The notes: a model not told the origin generated them from the letters alone. Positions 25,498 through 35,548 are shown, numbered from the stretch's first letter. The stretch: DNA of 35,985 nt from Woeseiaceae bacterium (GCA_030065985.1 JASJCM010000018.1:1-35985), one strand, 5' to 3'. Numbers and translations: made by a program.

Positions 25498-25904
25498 CCG
25501 TCGAAGATAAAGGACGCGTGCGTGATTGCATGAAGCCCGAAGTCACCGAGGTCGATGGTCGGATCGACGTTTTGTCGGCATTGAAGATCATGAAAAGAGA
25601 CAGCGTGACCAGCCTGATCGTCAAGCGCCGTGACGAGAACGACGAGTACGGCATGGTGCTGTTTTCCGACATCGCCAAAAAGGTCATAGGCAAAGACCGC
25701 GCGCCGGAGCGCGTCAATGTCTACGAGATCATGGCGAAGCCGGTGATCACCGTCGGCCCGAACATGCACATTCGCTATTGTGCGCGGTTGTTCCAGAACT
25801 TCGGTATCAACCATGCCCCTGTTGAAGAAGACGGCAAGATCATCGGCATGGTCAGCTACTACCGACTCGTGCTTTACGGTCTCAAGGACCTGATCGGCGA
25901 GTAA
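25494..25904 (+). CDS. Two-CBS-domain protein
   Basis: This 136-residue protein consists almost only of two CBS motifs. The first is VRDCMKPEVTEVDGRIDVLSALKIM...SLIVKRRDE..YGMVLFSDIAKKVI. The second is VYEIMAKPVITVGPNMHIRYCARLF...INHAPVEEDGKIIGMVSYYRLV. CBS pairs (Bateman modules) bind adenine nucleotides or S-adenosylmethionine and gate attached transporters or enzymes. It overlaps the PII-like gene by four bases (ATGA) and closes the operon. The combination PII-like plus CBS suggests that the DUF1538 pair is controlled by energy or nucleotide state; this is inference. Only three bases separate it from the convergent tyrosine phenol-lyase gene. Confidence 0.88.
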   Translation: MTVEDKGRVRDCMKPEVTEVDGRIDVLSALKIMKRDSVTSLIVKRRDENDEYGMVLFSDIAKKVIGKDRAPERVNVYEIMAKPVITVGPNMHIRYCARLFQNFGINHAPVEEDGKIIGMVSYYRLVLYGLKDLIGE

Positions 25905-25907
25905 GCC

Positions 25908-27338
<1,431 letters not shown>

Positions 27339-27354
27339 CTACAAAGGAAGTTTC

Positions 27355-29460
27355 TTGAGATACCAATTTGCCTGCGCCGCCGGCGCAGCCTTGCTGCTGG
27401 GTGCGTCTGCGGCATCGGCCAACGCACCCGGGGCGGTCGAGAAAACCGCCGAAGACGCTGTCTTTGACGAGATTGTCGTCTCTTCCCGCTACCGGGACGA
27501 GAACCTGTCCGATGTGCCCGATTCGATCGCGGCATTCACCGCCGCGGACATCGAGCGCTACCGCATCGAGCGCATCAATCGGGTGGCGTCTCTGACGCCG
27601 AACCTGCGCTTCTCCGACGACCAGGAGGTTGGCGTAAGCACGCTCGTCATCCGGGGCGTGCGCCAGAACCGCGGGACCGGCCAGCCGCCCGTATCGTTCC
27701 GTGTCGACGGCGTCAGCGCCACCAACAACCTGCTGACCACGCAGGAGCTGTTCGATATCGAGAGCGTCGACGTGCTGCGCGGGCCACAGGGCGCGCTGTA
27801 TGGCCGAAACGCGATTGGCGGTGCGGTACTCGTGACGACGCGCCAGCCAACGGCGACGCCCGAACTTGGTCTGCGCTTCACAGCCGCGGATGGTGAGGAC
27901 TACACGCTGGCGGGCAGCGTATCCGGGCCGGTCGCCGGCGATGACCTCGTGGGACGTCTTGCGTTTCGCATGCAGGATCGGGAAGGGCAGCTCCGAAACG
28001 CCTATCTCGGTAACCAGTATGTCGATTTTGCCGAGTCCGCTGCCGTTCGCGGCAAGCTGTTGTTCACGCCGAATGAGCGACTCTCCGTCGACCTGCGCGG
28101 CCAGTATCTCGACCAGACGGGTGGCTCGGGTTACTTCACGCCCGGTAGCGACTTCTTCCTGCCGTTGCCGCCGCCGAATCCGCCGATCGTCGTGGACGTG
28201 CCGGAATACGAGATCCAGTCAAACAGGATTGGCGAGTCTATTGTCCGGTCGGGCGAGATATCGGCGAAGATCGACTATGACCTTGGCTGGGCGACGTTGA
28301 CATCGGTCAGTTCGTTCACCGATGTCGATTCGGGCAACGATCAGGATCTCGATCAAACCTTCGTCGAGGCGATCGACATCATCGTCATTGACGAATCAGA
28401 GACCTTCGCCCAGGAGCTCAGACTGGTCTCGCCGTCGGAACAGCGCCTGCGCTGGGTCGCCGGTGTTTCGTACTTCAGCCAGGACCGGTTCCGCTCGCTC
28501 GCGACCACGTTTCTTGGCACGCCCGTTCCCGCTGCCGCTCAGGACCTGGAGCTCAAGGACTTCGCTGTCTTTGGCAACCTCAGTTACGACATCAATGATG
28601 ATCTCGAGGTGACACTGGCATTTCGCTGGGATGAGGAGACGCCAAAGGACGTAACGCAAGGACGTAGCGAAACGTTCAACGAATTCCAGCCTAAAGCCAG
28701 CATTGCCTACCGATTCAGCGAGGGCGTGCTCGGCTATGTAACCATAGGAAAGGGCTTTCGCGCCGGCGGCTTCAATAACCTCGCGCCTGGCAGCAATTTC
28801 GAGCCCGGCTTCGATCGCGAGTCGCTGGTCAGTTACGAGACCGGACTGAAGACCAGCGCGTATGGCGGTCGCTTGCGGGCAGGGATGTCGCTGTTCTTTA
28901 TCGATTACGAGGACCAGCAGTTCTTTCTGTTCGACCAGACCGGGACGCAGGCCAACATAAACGTACCGAAGAGCGAGATTTCGGGTGGTGAGATCGAGCT
29001 CACTGCGCAACCGGCCGATTCTTTGCTCCTCAATCTCGGACTCGGATTCACGTCCAGCGAGATCGTCGAGTATGAGGACATTCCGGGCGTGCTCGTTCCC
29101 GCGAGCCAGATCGTCGGTCGCGAAGTGCCAGGGGCGCCAGTGATTTCGGCGAACCTCGGACTGCAGCACACCGCGTCGCTGGATGCCGACCTAGAACTCG
29201 TCAGCCGCCTCGACGTGGAGTATCGCGGCAAGACCTACTGGACCCTCGACAACGAAGACGTGCAGTCGGCGTACTCGCTGGTGAATGCAAGCGTCGGACT
29301 CGCAGGCGAGCGCTGGAGCGGGCGGCTCTTCGTGAACAATCTCTTCGATGAAGAGTACATTGAGTGGTTCTTCGGAGCGCGTTTCATTGGCTTGCCGGCG
29401 GACATTGCATGGCCTAGCAAGCCACGCCAGGCTGGTGTGGAGATAGCGTTCCGCTACTAG
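27355..29460 (+). CDS. TonB-dependent outer-membrane receptor
   Basis: This 701-residue receptor has a signal peptide (MRYQFACAAGAALLLGASAASA), a TonB-box-like DEIVVSS, a plug domain (VPDSIAAFTAADIERY, LVIRGVRQNRG, DVLRGPQGALYGRNAIGGAV) and a 22-strand barrel ending in EIAFRY with the terminal aromatic residue. The start is TTG with AAGGAAG upstream. The family mostly imports siderophores, but marine sugar and nutrient receptors look alike, so the substrate is open. It is divergent from tyrosine phenol-lyase with only 61 bases between, so the two may share control. A strong terminator follows. A Pro-rich patch (PLPPPNPPIV) lies in one extracellular loop. Confidence 0.93.
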   Translation: MRYQFACAAGAALLLGASAASANAPGAVEKTAEDAVFDEIVVSSRYRDENLSDVPDSIAAFTAADIERYRIERINRVASLTPNLRFSDDQEVGVSTLVIRGVRQNRGTGQPPVSFRVDGVSATNNLLTTQELFDIESVDVLRGPQGALYGRNAIGGAVLVTTRQPTATPELGLRFTAADGEDYTLAGSVSGPVAGDDLVGRLAFRMQDREGQLRNAYLGNQYVDFAESAAVRGKLLFTPNERLSVDLRGQYLDQTGGSGYFTPGSDFFLPLPPPNPPIVVDVPEYEIQSNRIGESIVRSGEISAKIDYDLGWATLTSVSSFTDVDSGNDQDLDQTFVEAIDIIVIDESETFAQELRLVSPSEQRLRWVAGVSYFSQDRFRSLATTFLGTPVPAAAQDLELKDFAVFGNLSYDINDDLEVTLAFRWDEETPKDVTQGRSETFNEFQPKASIAYRFSEGVLGYVTIGKGFRAGGFNNLAPGSNFEPGFDRESLVSYETGLKTSAYGGRLRAGMSLFFIDYEDQQFFLFDQTGTQANINVPKSEISGGEIELTAQPADSLLLNLGLGFTSSEIVEYEDIPGVLVPASQIVGREVPGAPVISANLGLQHTASLDADLELVSRLDVEYRGKTYWTLDNEDVQSAYSLVNASVGLAGERWSGRLFVNNLFDEEYIEWFFGARFIGLPADIAWPSKPRQAGVEIAFRY

Positions 29461-29485
29461 GGACGTTCTGCCCAGACAAAGAAAG

Positions 29486-29510
29486 AGGCCCCTCGCGAGA
29501 GGGGCCTTTT
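29486..29510. terminator. Bidirectional rho-independent terminator
   Basis: Nine-base arms AGGCCCCTC (29,486-29,494) and GAGGGGCCT (29,499-29,507) close a GCGA loop and are followed by TTTT, then CGTTTT. The A-rich flank on the left gives a weaker T tract on the minus strand. It lies between the convergent TonB-dependent receptor and the peroxidase-like gene, serving both. Confidence 0.93.
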
Positions 29511-29537
29511 CGTTTTGCGCACCCCAACAGGGCGCGA

Positions 29538-31097
29538 CTAGAGGGGATCGCCGTTTTCGTTGACCGCATTGAGCTGGTTGTCGTCGGGCGCTTCCGACGG
29601 CTCGGGGATCCACGGTGCAAGGCACGCCCTGTCCTGTGTGCACGGGTCTGTCAATGTCTCGATAAACTCAAATACCGGTTCGGCGTCGCTTTCCGGACTG
29701 AATCCCAGGTCCGGAAACGTCAACGCCGGGTCGATCATGCGCTGCTGCATTACCGCATCGAGCGTAATGCTGCTGTTCGTGATTGTGTTTGGAAAGAGCG
29801 TTGCGCAATCAGGGTGTGTCTCGAACTGCGGCACATTGCAAAGGCTACCGGACGGGAAGCGGCCCCGGAACGTCTCCTCGGGCAGGAAGTAGTGGAGTCC
29901 GGCGTCTCCCAGAGTGTACGTTCCGGTATGCGAGTAAGGCCCTGTCGCCGTCAGATTCAGCAGGGTTGGGGTGCGGAACTTGAAACGATCGACGCTGTCG
30001 CCGGTTTGTTGTTCGCGACCGAAATCCTGATCGCCGGTAGGGCCATCGCCCTTGCCCGGACCTGTTTGTGGGAATCCGGTGATCGTCTGGCGTTCGTCGG
30101 TGAAGAAGTCGCCGCTGTGGCACTGATCGCAGGCGAGTCCGGGGTTAAGGTCGCCGTAGAATAACAGCGCACCTCGTTTGGCGAGATCGCTTATCGCCGT
30201 GTTGTCGCCCTCGACATAGGCTTTCCACGGCGTCTCGACGAAGATCATCGAGCGCTGGTATTCGCCAATCGCGAGCGCAATGTTATCGAACGTGACGAGT
30301 TGCTCGGCGGGCACCGAACTGGCGAACGCATCCCGAAATTCTGTAAGCCAGTTGTTATTGGTCAGTTCGCCGGCGCCGGCACCGTAGTCGCCGATGCGCT
30401 CCGCGAGCCGTTGCCAGATTTCCTCGGAGGTGGCTCCCGGCATGAATGAGCCCAGCATCTCCTCGGGGACCGTGACCGGGAACCGCGCCTGCGCCGCGAC
30501 GAGAGACGAGCCGGGTGGGACATTTGAGTCGGCAACATGCAACGGCGACTCAGGCGTGCGAATCCCGGATCCTGTCCCATTCTGTCCTGCCTCCTTCCCG
30601 GTGCTTTCGACGCGCGCGTCCCAGAAAAGGGCGCTGTCATACAGGCCGACATTGAAGACACTCTGGGAATGGCGGCCAACGTTGGGCAGTCCGTCCGCAC
30701 GGCTGCGGCCGGGACCGACGAGGTCCGGATCGATCGCGCCAGTGCCAACGGGCAAGGCAAGACCGTCGCCGCCACCGAGAGCGGGGTGATGGCAGGAAGC
30801 GCAGGCGGTATCCATGTCGCCGCTCAGGCTCTTGGAGAAGAACAAGAGCTTGCCGAGCTGCGCCAGCGGTTCATTGATCGATGGCAGGCTGCGTCCGGTC
30901 GTCGGGTCGCCGGTCAACCCCTTGGCGGCGATCATGTCCCTGACCTGCGCGTCCAGGGTTGGTGGCGGCACCGGCGGTGGCGGCGGTGGTGCGGTTCCGC
31001 CACCACTGCCACCGCCGCCACTACCACCGCCGCAGGCGGATAGAAGTCCAACAAGGATCGCCAGTGTCACGCTGTTCAGTGTGCGTCTATTCATCAT
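29538..31097 (-). CDS. Di-heme cytochrome c peroxidase / MauG-family lipoprotein
   Basis: This 519-residue protein has a lipobox (LLSAC, Cys22), so it is probably an envelope lipoprotein. A low-complexity Gly-rich then Pro-rich linker (about 23-47) follows. The catalytic part has two c-type heme sites, CASCH (Cys99, Cys102, His103) and CDQCH (Cys323, Cys326, His327), with FWDARVEST in between, as in the bacterial CcpA/MauG superfamily. It is longer than classical CcpA (about 330-350). Such enzymes reduce peroxide or oxidise protein or organic substrates; which applies is unclear. Two adjacent ATGs exist (31,097 and 31,094); AGAGGGG fits the inner one slightly better. Confidence 0.9.
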   Translation of the reverse strand: MMNRRTLNSVTLAILVGLLSACGGGSGGGGSGGGTAPPPPPPVPPPTLDAQVRDMIAAKGLTGDPTTGRSLPSINEPLAQLGKLLFFSKSLSGDMDTACASCHHPALGGGDGLALPVGTGAIDPDLVGPGRSRADGLPNVGRHSQSVFNVGLYDSALFWDARVESTGKEAGQNGTGSGIRTPESPLHVADSNVPPGSSLVAAQARFPVTVPEEMLGSFMPGATSEEIWQRLAERIGDYGAGAGELTNNNWLTEFRDAFASSVPAEQLVTFDNIALAIGEYQRSMIFVETPWKAYVEGDNTAISDLAKRGALLFYGDLNPGLACDQCHSGDFFTDERQTITGFPQTGPGKGDGPTGDQDFGREQQTGDSVDRFKFRTPTLLNLTATGPYSHTGTYTLGDAGLHYFLPEETFRGRFPSGSLCNVPQFETHPDCATLFPNTITNSSITLDAVMQQRMIDPALTFPDLGFSPESDAEPVFEFIETLTDPCTQDRACLAPWIPEPSEAPDDNQLNAVNENGDPL

Positions 31098-31315
31098 CAG
31101 TCCCCTCTTAACTGTTTGATAATTCGTGGAAAGTCGAAATCAACTGCCAACAGTTGCGAGAATGACGACGAACGCCATTGAGGGCTTTGTCATTTCCTGA
31201 AAAGGTCTGAAATCACATGAAAGGCCACGGAAATCGGGCAATTTCCGTGAAACTGCGAGAACGGCGGCCAGTGGCAGGCCGGTCTGCTGGCGTAAGCGCG
31301 ATCGTGCGCTTCGGA
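31098..31315. promoter_or_regulatory. Intergenic region with phased TGAAA repeats and a hairpin
   Basis: This 218-base spacer lies upstream of the peroxidase-like gene and downstream of ygbA. It holds TGAAA at 31,198, 31,208 and 31,218, exactly ten bases apart, and again at 31,248. A nine-base inverted repeat CACGGAAAT/ATTTCCGTG with a six-base loop lies at 31,226-31,249. A smaller inverted repeat CAACTG-CCAA-CAGTTG lies at 31,142-31,157. The helical spacing suggests protein binding upstream of the peroxidase promoter. The hairpin could instead end the ygbA transcript, although no T run follows. Confidence 0.5.
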
Positions 31316-31705
31316 CTAGCTGTCGTTGTCCTTCAAGGTCGGGAAGCGGCCAGTCTTCTCAAGGCGTTGCTCGCGGGTGAGATCTCGCGGGTGCAGCGCG
31401 CGGCGCCGACCATCCATGTAATGTGCGATTGTAAGGAGCGGGTGCCTGAGCAGCATCCGCGGGCCCGAGAAGCGCATGATCGCCTTGGCCTGGGCTCGGA
31501 AATGCGGTTTGTAACAGTGAACAGGGCAGTTGGAACAGGTCGGCTTGTCCTCTCCGTACGGACATTTCTCGAGGCGAACCTCGGCATAGTCGAGGAATTT
31601 CGAGCAGTCCTCGCACAGTTCCCCAGCGGTATGGTGGTGCGCGCCGCAATAGATCTGCACCATCTTAACCATCGTGCGGGCTTCGCGATCGAGATGACCT
31701 GACAT
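31316..31705 (-). CDS. ygbA: YgbA-family protein (nitrous-oxide-stimulated promoter family)
   Basis: This 129-residue cysteine-rich protein resembles E. coli YgbA. It has YCGAHHHTAGELCEDC, LDYAEVRLEKCPYGEDKPTC, NCPVHCYKP and then MRFSGPRMLLRHPLLTIAHYMD. Eight cysteines in the N-terminal half suggest a metal or iron-sulfur site. In enterobacteria this family is controlled by the nitric-oxide sensor NsrR, but its biochemical role is not firmly known. The frame is open up to 31,846, but that would run into the divergent SDR gene. The ATG at 31,705 has AGGA upstream and gives the usual family length. I found no clear NsrR operator. Confidence 0.85.
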   Translation of the reverse strand: MSGHLDREARTMVKMVQIYCGAHHHTAGELCEDCSKFLDYAEVRLEKCPYGEDKPTCSNCPVHCYKPHFRAQAKAIMRFSGPRMLLRHPLLTIAHYMDGRRRALHPRDLTREQRLEKTGRFPTLKDNDS

Positions 31706-31845
31706 CTTTTTGTTCCTGTGTGCCTTTCTCGAATAGCTCCGAGTATACGTCAAGCGCGGCAGTCCGAGGGGCTGGTATGCCTCATTGCGCAGCGCGGACG
31801 CGGCTGCGAGAATCGGTCGAAATTCAGCAGCGAGGCTTGTTCCCA

Positions 31846-32607
31846 ATGAAGAAACTCATTACTTTTTCTCTGCTTACGCTTGTTCTTGGTACGAGTGCAA
31901 TGCCGACAACGTCCCCCGCGGCCAGCGAGTCATCTCCGACTGTGCTGATTACTGGCGCCAACCGTGGCCTCGGCCTCGAGTTCGCCCGGCAATACGAGGA
32001 GGCAGGGTGGCAGGTCATCGGCACCGCACGAAAGCCGGATGCCGCGACCGATCTCAAGAATCTGGGCGTTACGGTCATGCAGCTGGACGTGACCGACGGT
32101 GACAGCGTTGCCCAACTGGCCAAGGACCTCGACGGTCGGCCGATCGATATGTTGATCAACAACGCTGGCATCCTGCCATCGCAGAACACGTTAACGGAGA
32201 CCGAAGTGGACACGGTCGCCTGGATCCTCGACGTCAATACGCTGGGCCCGCTGCGCGTGACGCAGGCGTTGCTTCCCAACCTTGGTGCAGGCGATCGCAA
32301 GACGATCATCAATATAACGAGCGGCCTCGGCAGTATTGCTCAGAATCAGTCGGGCCGGTTCTACGGCTACCGGGAAAGCAAAGCGGCTTTGAACATGTTC
32401 TCCAGAACGCTGGCGGCGGAACTGGGCGGTGATGGATTTATCGTCGTTGCCATGGATCCGGGCTGGGTACAGACGGACATGGGTGGCCCGAACGCGACGT
32501 TGACGCCTGAGCAGTCGATCAGCGGCATTCGCTCCGTTATCGACAGCTTGACCGTGGAAGACACGGGGACGTATCGCAGATACAACGGTGCTACCGTGCC
32601 CTGGTAG
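31846..32607 (+). CDS. Short-chain dehydrogenase/reductase with signal peptide
   Basis: This 253-residue SDR has the cofactor motif TGANRGLG (36-43), NNAG, the catalytic Ser in NITSGLG, and YRESK with the catalytic Tyr and Lys. Classical SDR enzymes are cytoplasmic. Here the Rossmann fold is preceded by MKKLITFSLLTLVLGTSA and a Thr/Ser/Pro/Ala spacer, which reads as a signal peptide or membrane anchor. The frame is open from 31,720, but that extension is not protein-like; GAGG precedes the ATG at 31,846. It is divergent from ygbA. The substrate is unknown. Together with the gene at 15,278 it is the second apparently exported Rossmann enzyme in the window. Confidence 0.87.
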   Translation: MKKLITFSLLTLVLGTSAMPTTSPAASESSPTVLITGANRGLGLEFARQYEEAGWQVIGTARKPDAATDLKNLGVTVMQLDVTDGDSVAQLAKDLDGRPIDMLINNAGILPSQNTLTETEVDTVAWILDVNTLGPLRVTQALLPNLGAGDRKTIINITSGLGSIAQNQSGRFYGYRESKAALNMFSRTLAAELGGDGFIVVAMDPGWVQTDMGGPNATLTPEQSISGIRSVIDSLTVEDTGTYRRYNGATVPW

Positions 32608-32622
32608 TCGACTAGCGGCGGA

Positions 32623-33531
32623 TCAATCCACTATTGATTCGACACGAATGGCGTGTGGGAAGGTACGCGGCGTTCCACCGACCCCGAAGGTGATAGCGAG
32701 AATCCACTCGTCTTGCGGATAGCCGACAACGGGTTGACCCAGGTCGTCGACGAATTCGTGTCGCCGATCCGTCTCGTAGGCGGCTGACAGATCGATCGAC
32801 CATCGCTCGAATAATCGGTGCGTCCAGTTCAGGTGTGTGCGGAAACCTTCCACGCGATAGTCGAAATCGGAGGCGAAATCGTCGGTGACGACTCGCCACT
32901 CGAAGCCGGCCGGCATGACGCCTGCCCTCATCGTATTGCGATCCGAATACTCCCAGGTGATTCCCGAGACTGGATACGCAAGACGCAGGTTCAGGTTGTC
33001 GCCAGGCGCCAATCCGAGCCCAAGGATCGGGTACATCCTGCTCTCGCCAAACGAACGGTCATAGGCGGCGCCGAGAAGCCACCGTCGCCCAGGTTCACCA
33101 ATCTCGACTTCGACCGCACCACTGAAGTACCAGTCGCCGCCGCTGCCGCGATTCAGGAAGTCCTTGAAAACATTGGACGACGTTGCGATGCCGGGCGCAA
33201 CGTAGGCATTTAGCCGGCGGTCACCATTTGCCACTCGGAGGCGCACCGGCAACTGCAGGTGATGCAGGTCACGGTTGCGGCTGTTAATGCCGGTGTATTC
33301 GTAGCGTGTGTACTGGTAGTGGAAGCCGACCGCAAGCAGGTTTCGGTCATCAGAGTGAACGGGCCAGTCCAGGGATGTGTAGTGTTCCTTCGCAGCGACG
33401 GCCGCGGAAGGGCCGGCATCCGACATCGCGGCTTCGCCCTGGCGGCCAAAACCGATGTTCGCGGTCAGGTCGTCGCTGGCGCTGGCTGTCGCGCCGAAGA
33501 GCAGAGTGAGCAGTACGGAAGGTCGGACCAC
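32623..33531 (-). CDS. Outer-membrane beta-barrel-like protein of unknown function
   Basis: This 302-residue exported protein has a signal peptide (VLLTLLFGATASAS). Alternating polar/aromatic strands follow, typical of an outer-membrane barrel: NLLAVGFHYQYTRYEY, LHHLQLPVRLRV, RWLLGAAYDRSFG, NLNLRLAYPVSG, GFEWRVVTDDF, WSIDLSAAYETDRRHEF and EWILAITFGVGG. No cysteine or enzyme motif is present. It resembles proteins annotated as DUF6268-like outer-membrane proteins, a low-confidence memory. The start is GTG without a clear ribosome site. It is divergent from the S9 peptidase gene and convergent with the SDR gene. Confidence 0.75.
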   Translation of the reverse strand: MVRPSVLLTLLFGATASASDDLTANIGFGRQGEAAMSDAGPSAAVAAKEHYTSLDWPVHSDDRNLLAVGFHYQYTRYEYTGINSRNRDLHHLQLPVRLRVANGDRRLNAYVAPGIATSSNVFKDFLNRGSGGDWYFSGAVEVEIGEPGRRWLLGAAYDRSFGESRMYPILGLGLAPGDNLNLRLAYPVSGITWEYSDRNTMRAGVMPAGFEWRVVTDDFASDFDYRVEGFRTHLNWTHRLFERWSIDLSAAYETDRRHEFVDDLGQPVVGYPQDEWILAITFGVGGTPRTFPHAIRVESIVD

Positions 33532-33607
33532 AATGCTGATATTCTATCCCGTCAGCAAGGCATTCCATACTGATCGCCCGGTAATCCGGACTTATGAGTT
33601 ACCCATT

Positions 33608-35548
33608 ATGCGCATATTGATATTTCTCCTGGCCGCTTCGTTTCTTTCTCCCACCTACGCCGAGCCAACAATCGAAGATTACGGCGCGCTACCTGAAATT
33701 CAGAATATGGCGATTTCGCCGAACGGGGAGCTGGTTGCGTACAGGAACGTATCAGGTGACCGGGACTTCATCGTGGTTTTTTCTTTCAAGGAAGATGCCG
33801 CAGTAGCCGCGCTGGACGTCAGCCTCATCAAACCCCGCGACGTTTTCTTCGTCAATAATGAGCAGGTCTTGCTGCGGGCCGCGGAGTATAGGCGTGTCAG
33901 AGGGTTCAGGGGCAGATTCGATGTAAGCACGCTGTTTTCGCTGGATATTGACTCAGGAAAAGTAAAGCAGCTTTTGGTGCCAGGAGACGGGGTTGTCTAC
34001 CCCGGGCAAACCGGATTAGGGCGAGTAGTCGGAGATTCGCCCAACGGCAAGCATTTATTCATGCCCGCATTTTACGGAGTACCCACGCTCGTAATGGGCG
34101 AATATGCCAAGCCGGTCTACTCGTTGCTGAGGGTTCCACTCGGGCCTGGAAAAGCGAGGAGAGTCGAATTGGGCCGCAGTTCGACGATTGATTATTTCGT
34201 TGACGACTCAGGCGAGGCAATCGTGATGGAGGAGTTTGACGAGACTCAGAATCTGCACAGCATCCGTGCTCTTCAACAAGATGGTTGGCAGGAAATCTAC
34301 CGGAGCGAAGGTCGATTGAGAGATCGGGGCTTTGTCGGTTTGACGCCCGATAGAAAGCACCTGGTCGTATTGGATACCAGCGCCTATACCGGCCGCACAG
34401 CCTATTCCACGTTGAGCCTGAGTAGCGGCGACATCAGTGACCCGCTGTACGATCGTGATGACGCTGACATTGCCAGGGTTGTTGTGGACACGCAAAGAGT
34501 CGTGCAGGGTCTTCAGTATTCCGGAGTAATGCCAACTTACAAGTTCTTTGATGAAGCGGTTGATCGGAAGGTAAGAGAGATTCAGGCAGTCTTTCCAGAG
34601 CACTCGGTCAGAATTGTTGACCATTCACCTGACTGGAAACACATTATCGTTTTGATGGAAGGGTCACAGTCATCGGGAGAGTACTACCTGTTTTCTGAGG
34701 GATCCGAACCCGAGTTCATCGGTGCCCAGCGGCCGAACATTCCGCCCGAGGAAGTGAACCCGGTCGGGACCGTGACATTTTCAGCCCGCGACGGATTGCG
34801 CATTCCGACCATCATTACCGTTCCAAGAGAGCGTGTGACTGACTTAACGAATCTTCCAGCGGTGATCATGCCGCATGGTGGCCCCGTGTCGTACGATGAA
34901 ATCGGCTTCGACTACAGGGCCCAGGCCCTCGCTTCCAAGGGCTATCTGGTAATCATGCCGCAGTTCCGGGGATCGAGTGGCTTGGGGAGTCGCCACCGAA
35001 CGGCCGGATACGGGGAGTGGGGTCGAAAAATGCAGGACGACCTCAGCGACGCAGTCCGTTTCTTTGATGAGCAGGGAATCATCGATCCCGATCGGGTTTG
35101 TATCGTCGGCGGCAGCTATGGGGGTTATGCGGCATTGGCCGGCGGGGCATTCAGTCCGGAGCTGTACAAATGCGTGGTCTCAATCAACGGAATCGGAAAT
35201 CTCGAGCGTTTTCGCGACTGGGTTCGCGAACAGACGGGACGGTCCAGTGAAGAGCTTGCCTATTGGGAAATGCAGATCGGAAGGGACCATTATTCCCCGG
35301 AAGATGCGCGTGCCAGATCGCCCGAACTAGCGGCGGACGATTTTGCAGCGCCGGTCCTTCTCATTCACTCGAAATCAGACGAGATCGTTCCTATTTCTCA
35401 ATCTCGCCGTATGTACAGGGCCTTGGAACGAGCTGGAAAGAAAGTTGAACTCCTAGAGCTTGATGGAGACGATCATTACCTCTCGTTCGGAGACACCCGC
35501 ACGCAGGCATTGAAGGCAACCGTACGATTTATTGAAGAGAATCTCTGA
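33608..35548 (+). CDS. Secreted S9 prolyl-oligopeptidase-family peptidase
   Basis: This 646-residue serine peptidase has a signal peptide (MRILIFLLAASFLSPTYA). An N-terminal beta-propeller (about 25-370) is followed by the alpha/beta-hydrolase domain. The triad is visible: Ser503 in VGGSYGGYAALAG, Asp591 in HSKSDEIVPIS and His623 in GDDHYLS. The MPHGGPVSYDE and MPQFRGSSGLG segments match dipeptidyl/acylaminoacyl-peptidase relatives. It probably degrades short peptides in the periplasm. The frame is open from 33,455, but that part is antisense to the barrel gene; the ATG at 33,608 is chosen for its signal peptide. Codon use looks more A/T-rich than its neighbours, which could mean transfer, but I did not count it. 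Confidence 0.92.
   Translation: MRILIFLLAASFLSPTYAEPTIEDYGALPEIQNMAISPNGELVAYRNVSGDRDFIVVFSFKEDAAVAALDVSLIKPRDVFFVNNEQVLLRAAEYRRVRGFRGRFDVSTLFSLDIDSGKVKQLLVPGDGVVYPGQTGLGRVVGDSPNGKHLFMPAFYGVPTLVMGEYAKPVYSLLRVPLGPGKARRVELGRSSTIDYFVDDSGEAIVMEEFDETQNLHSIRALQQDGWQEIYRSEGRLRDRGFVGLTPDRKHLVVLDTSAYTGRTAYSTLSLSSGDISDPLYDRDDADIARVVVDTQRVVQGLQYSGVMPTYKFFDEAVDRKVREIQAVFPEHSVRIVDHSPDWKHIIVLMEGSQSSGEYYLFSEGSEPEFIGAQRPNIPPEEVNPVGTVTFSARDGLRIPTIITVPRERVTDLTNLPAVIMPHGGPVSYDEIGFDYRAQALASKGYLVIMPQFRGSSGLGSRHRTAGYGEWGRKMQDDLSDAVRFFDEQGIIDPDRVCIVGGSYGGYAALAGGAFSPELYKCVVSINGIGNLERFRDWVREQTGRSSEELAYWEMQIGRDHYSPEDARARSPELAADDFAAPVLLIHSKSDEIVPISQSRRMYRALERAGKKVELLELDGDDHYLSFGDTRTQALKATVRFIEENL

Noticed and set aside
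30955..31040. GC-rich tandem-looking repeat of GGC/CCG units
   Set aside because: It encodes the Gly/Pro-rich linker of the peroxidase-like lipoprotein, so it is low-complexity coding sequence and not a CRISPR array or mobile repeat.
31706..31846. N-terminal extension of the YgbA-like protein
   Set aside because: It reaches the start of the divergent SDR gene and shows no conserved residues. The ATG at 31,705 has a ribosome site and gives the usual length.
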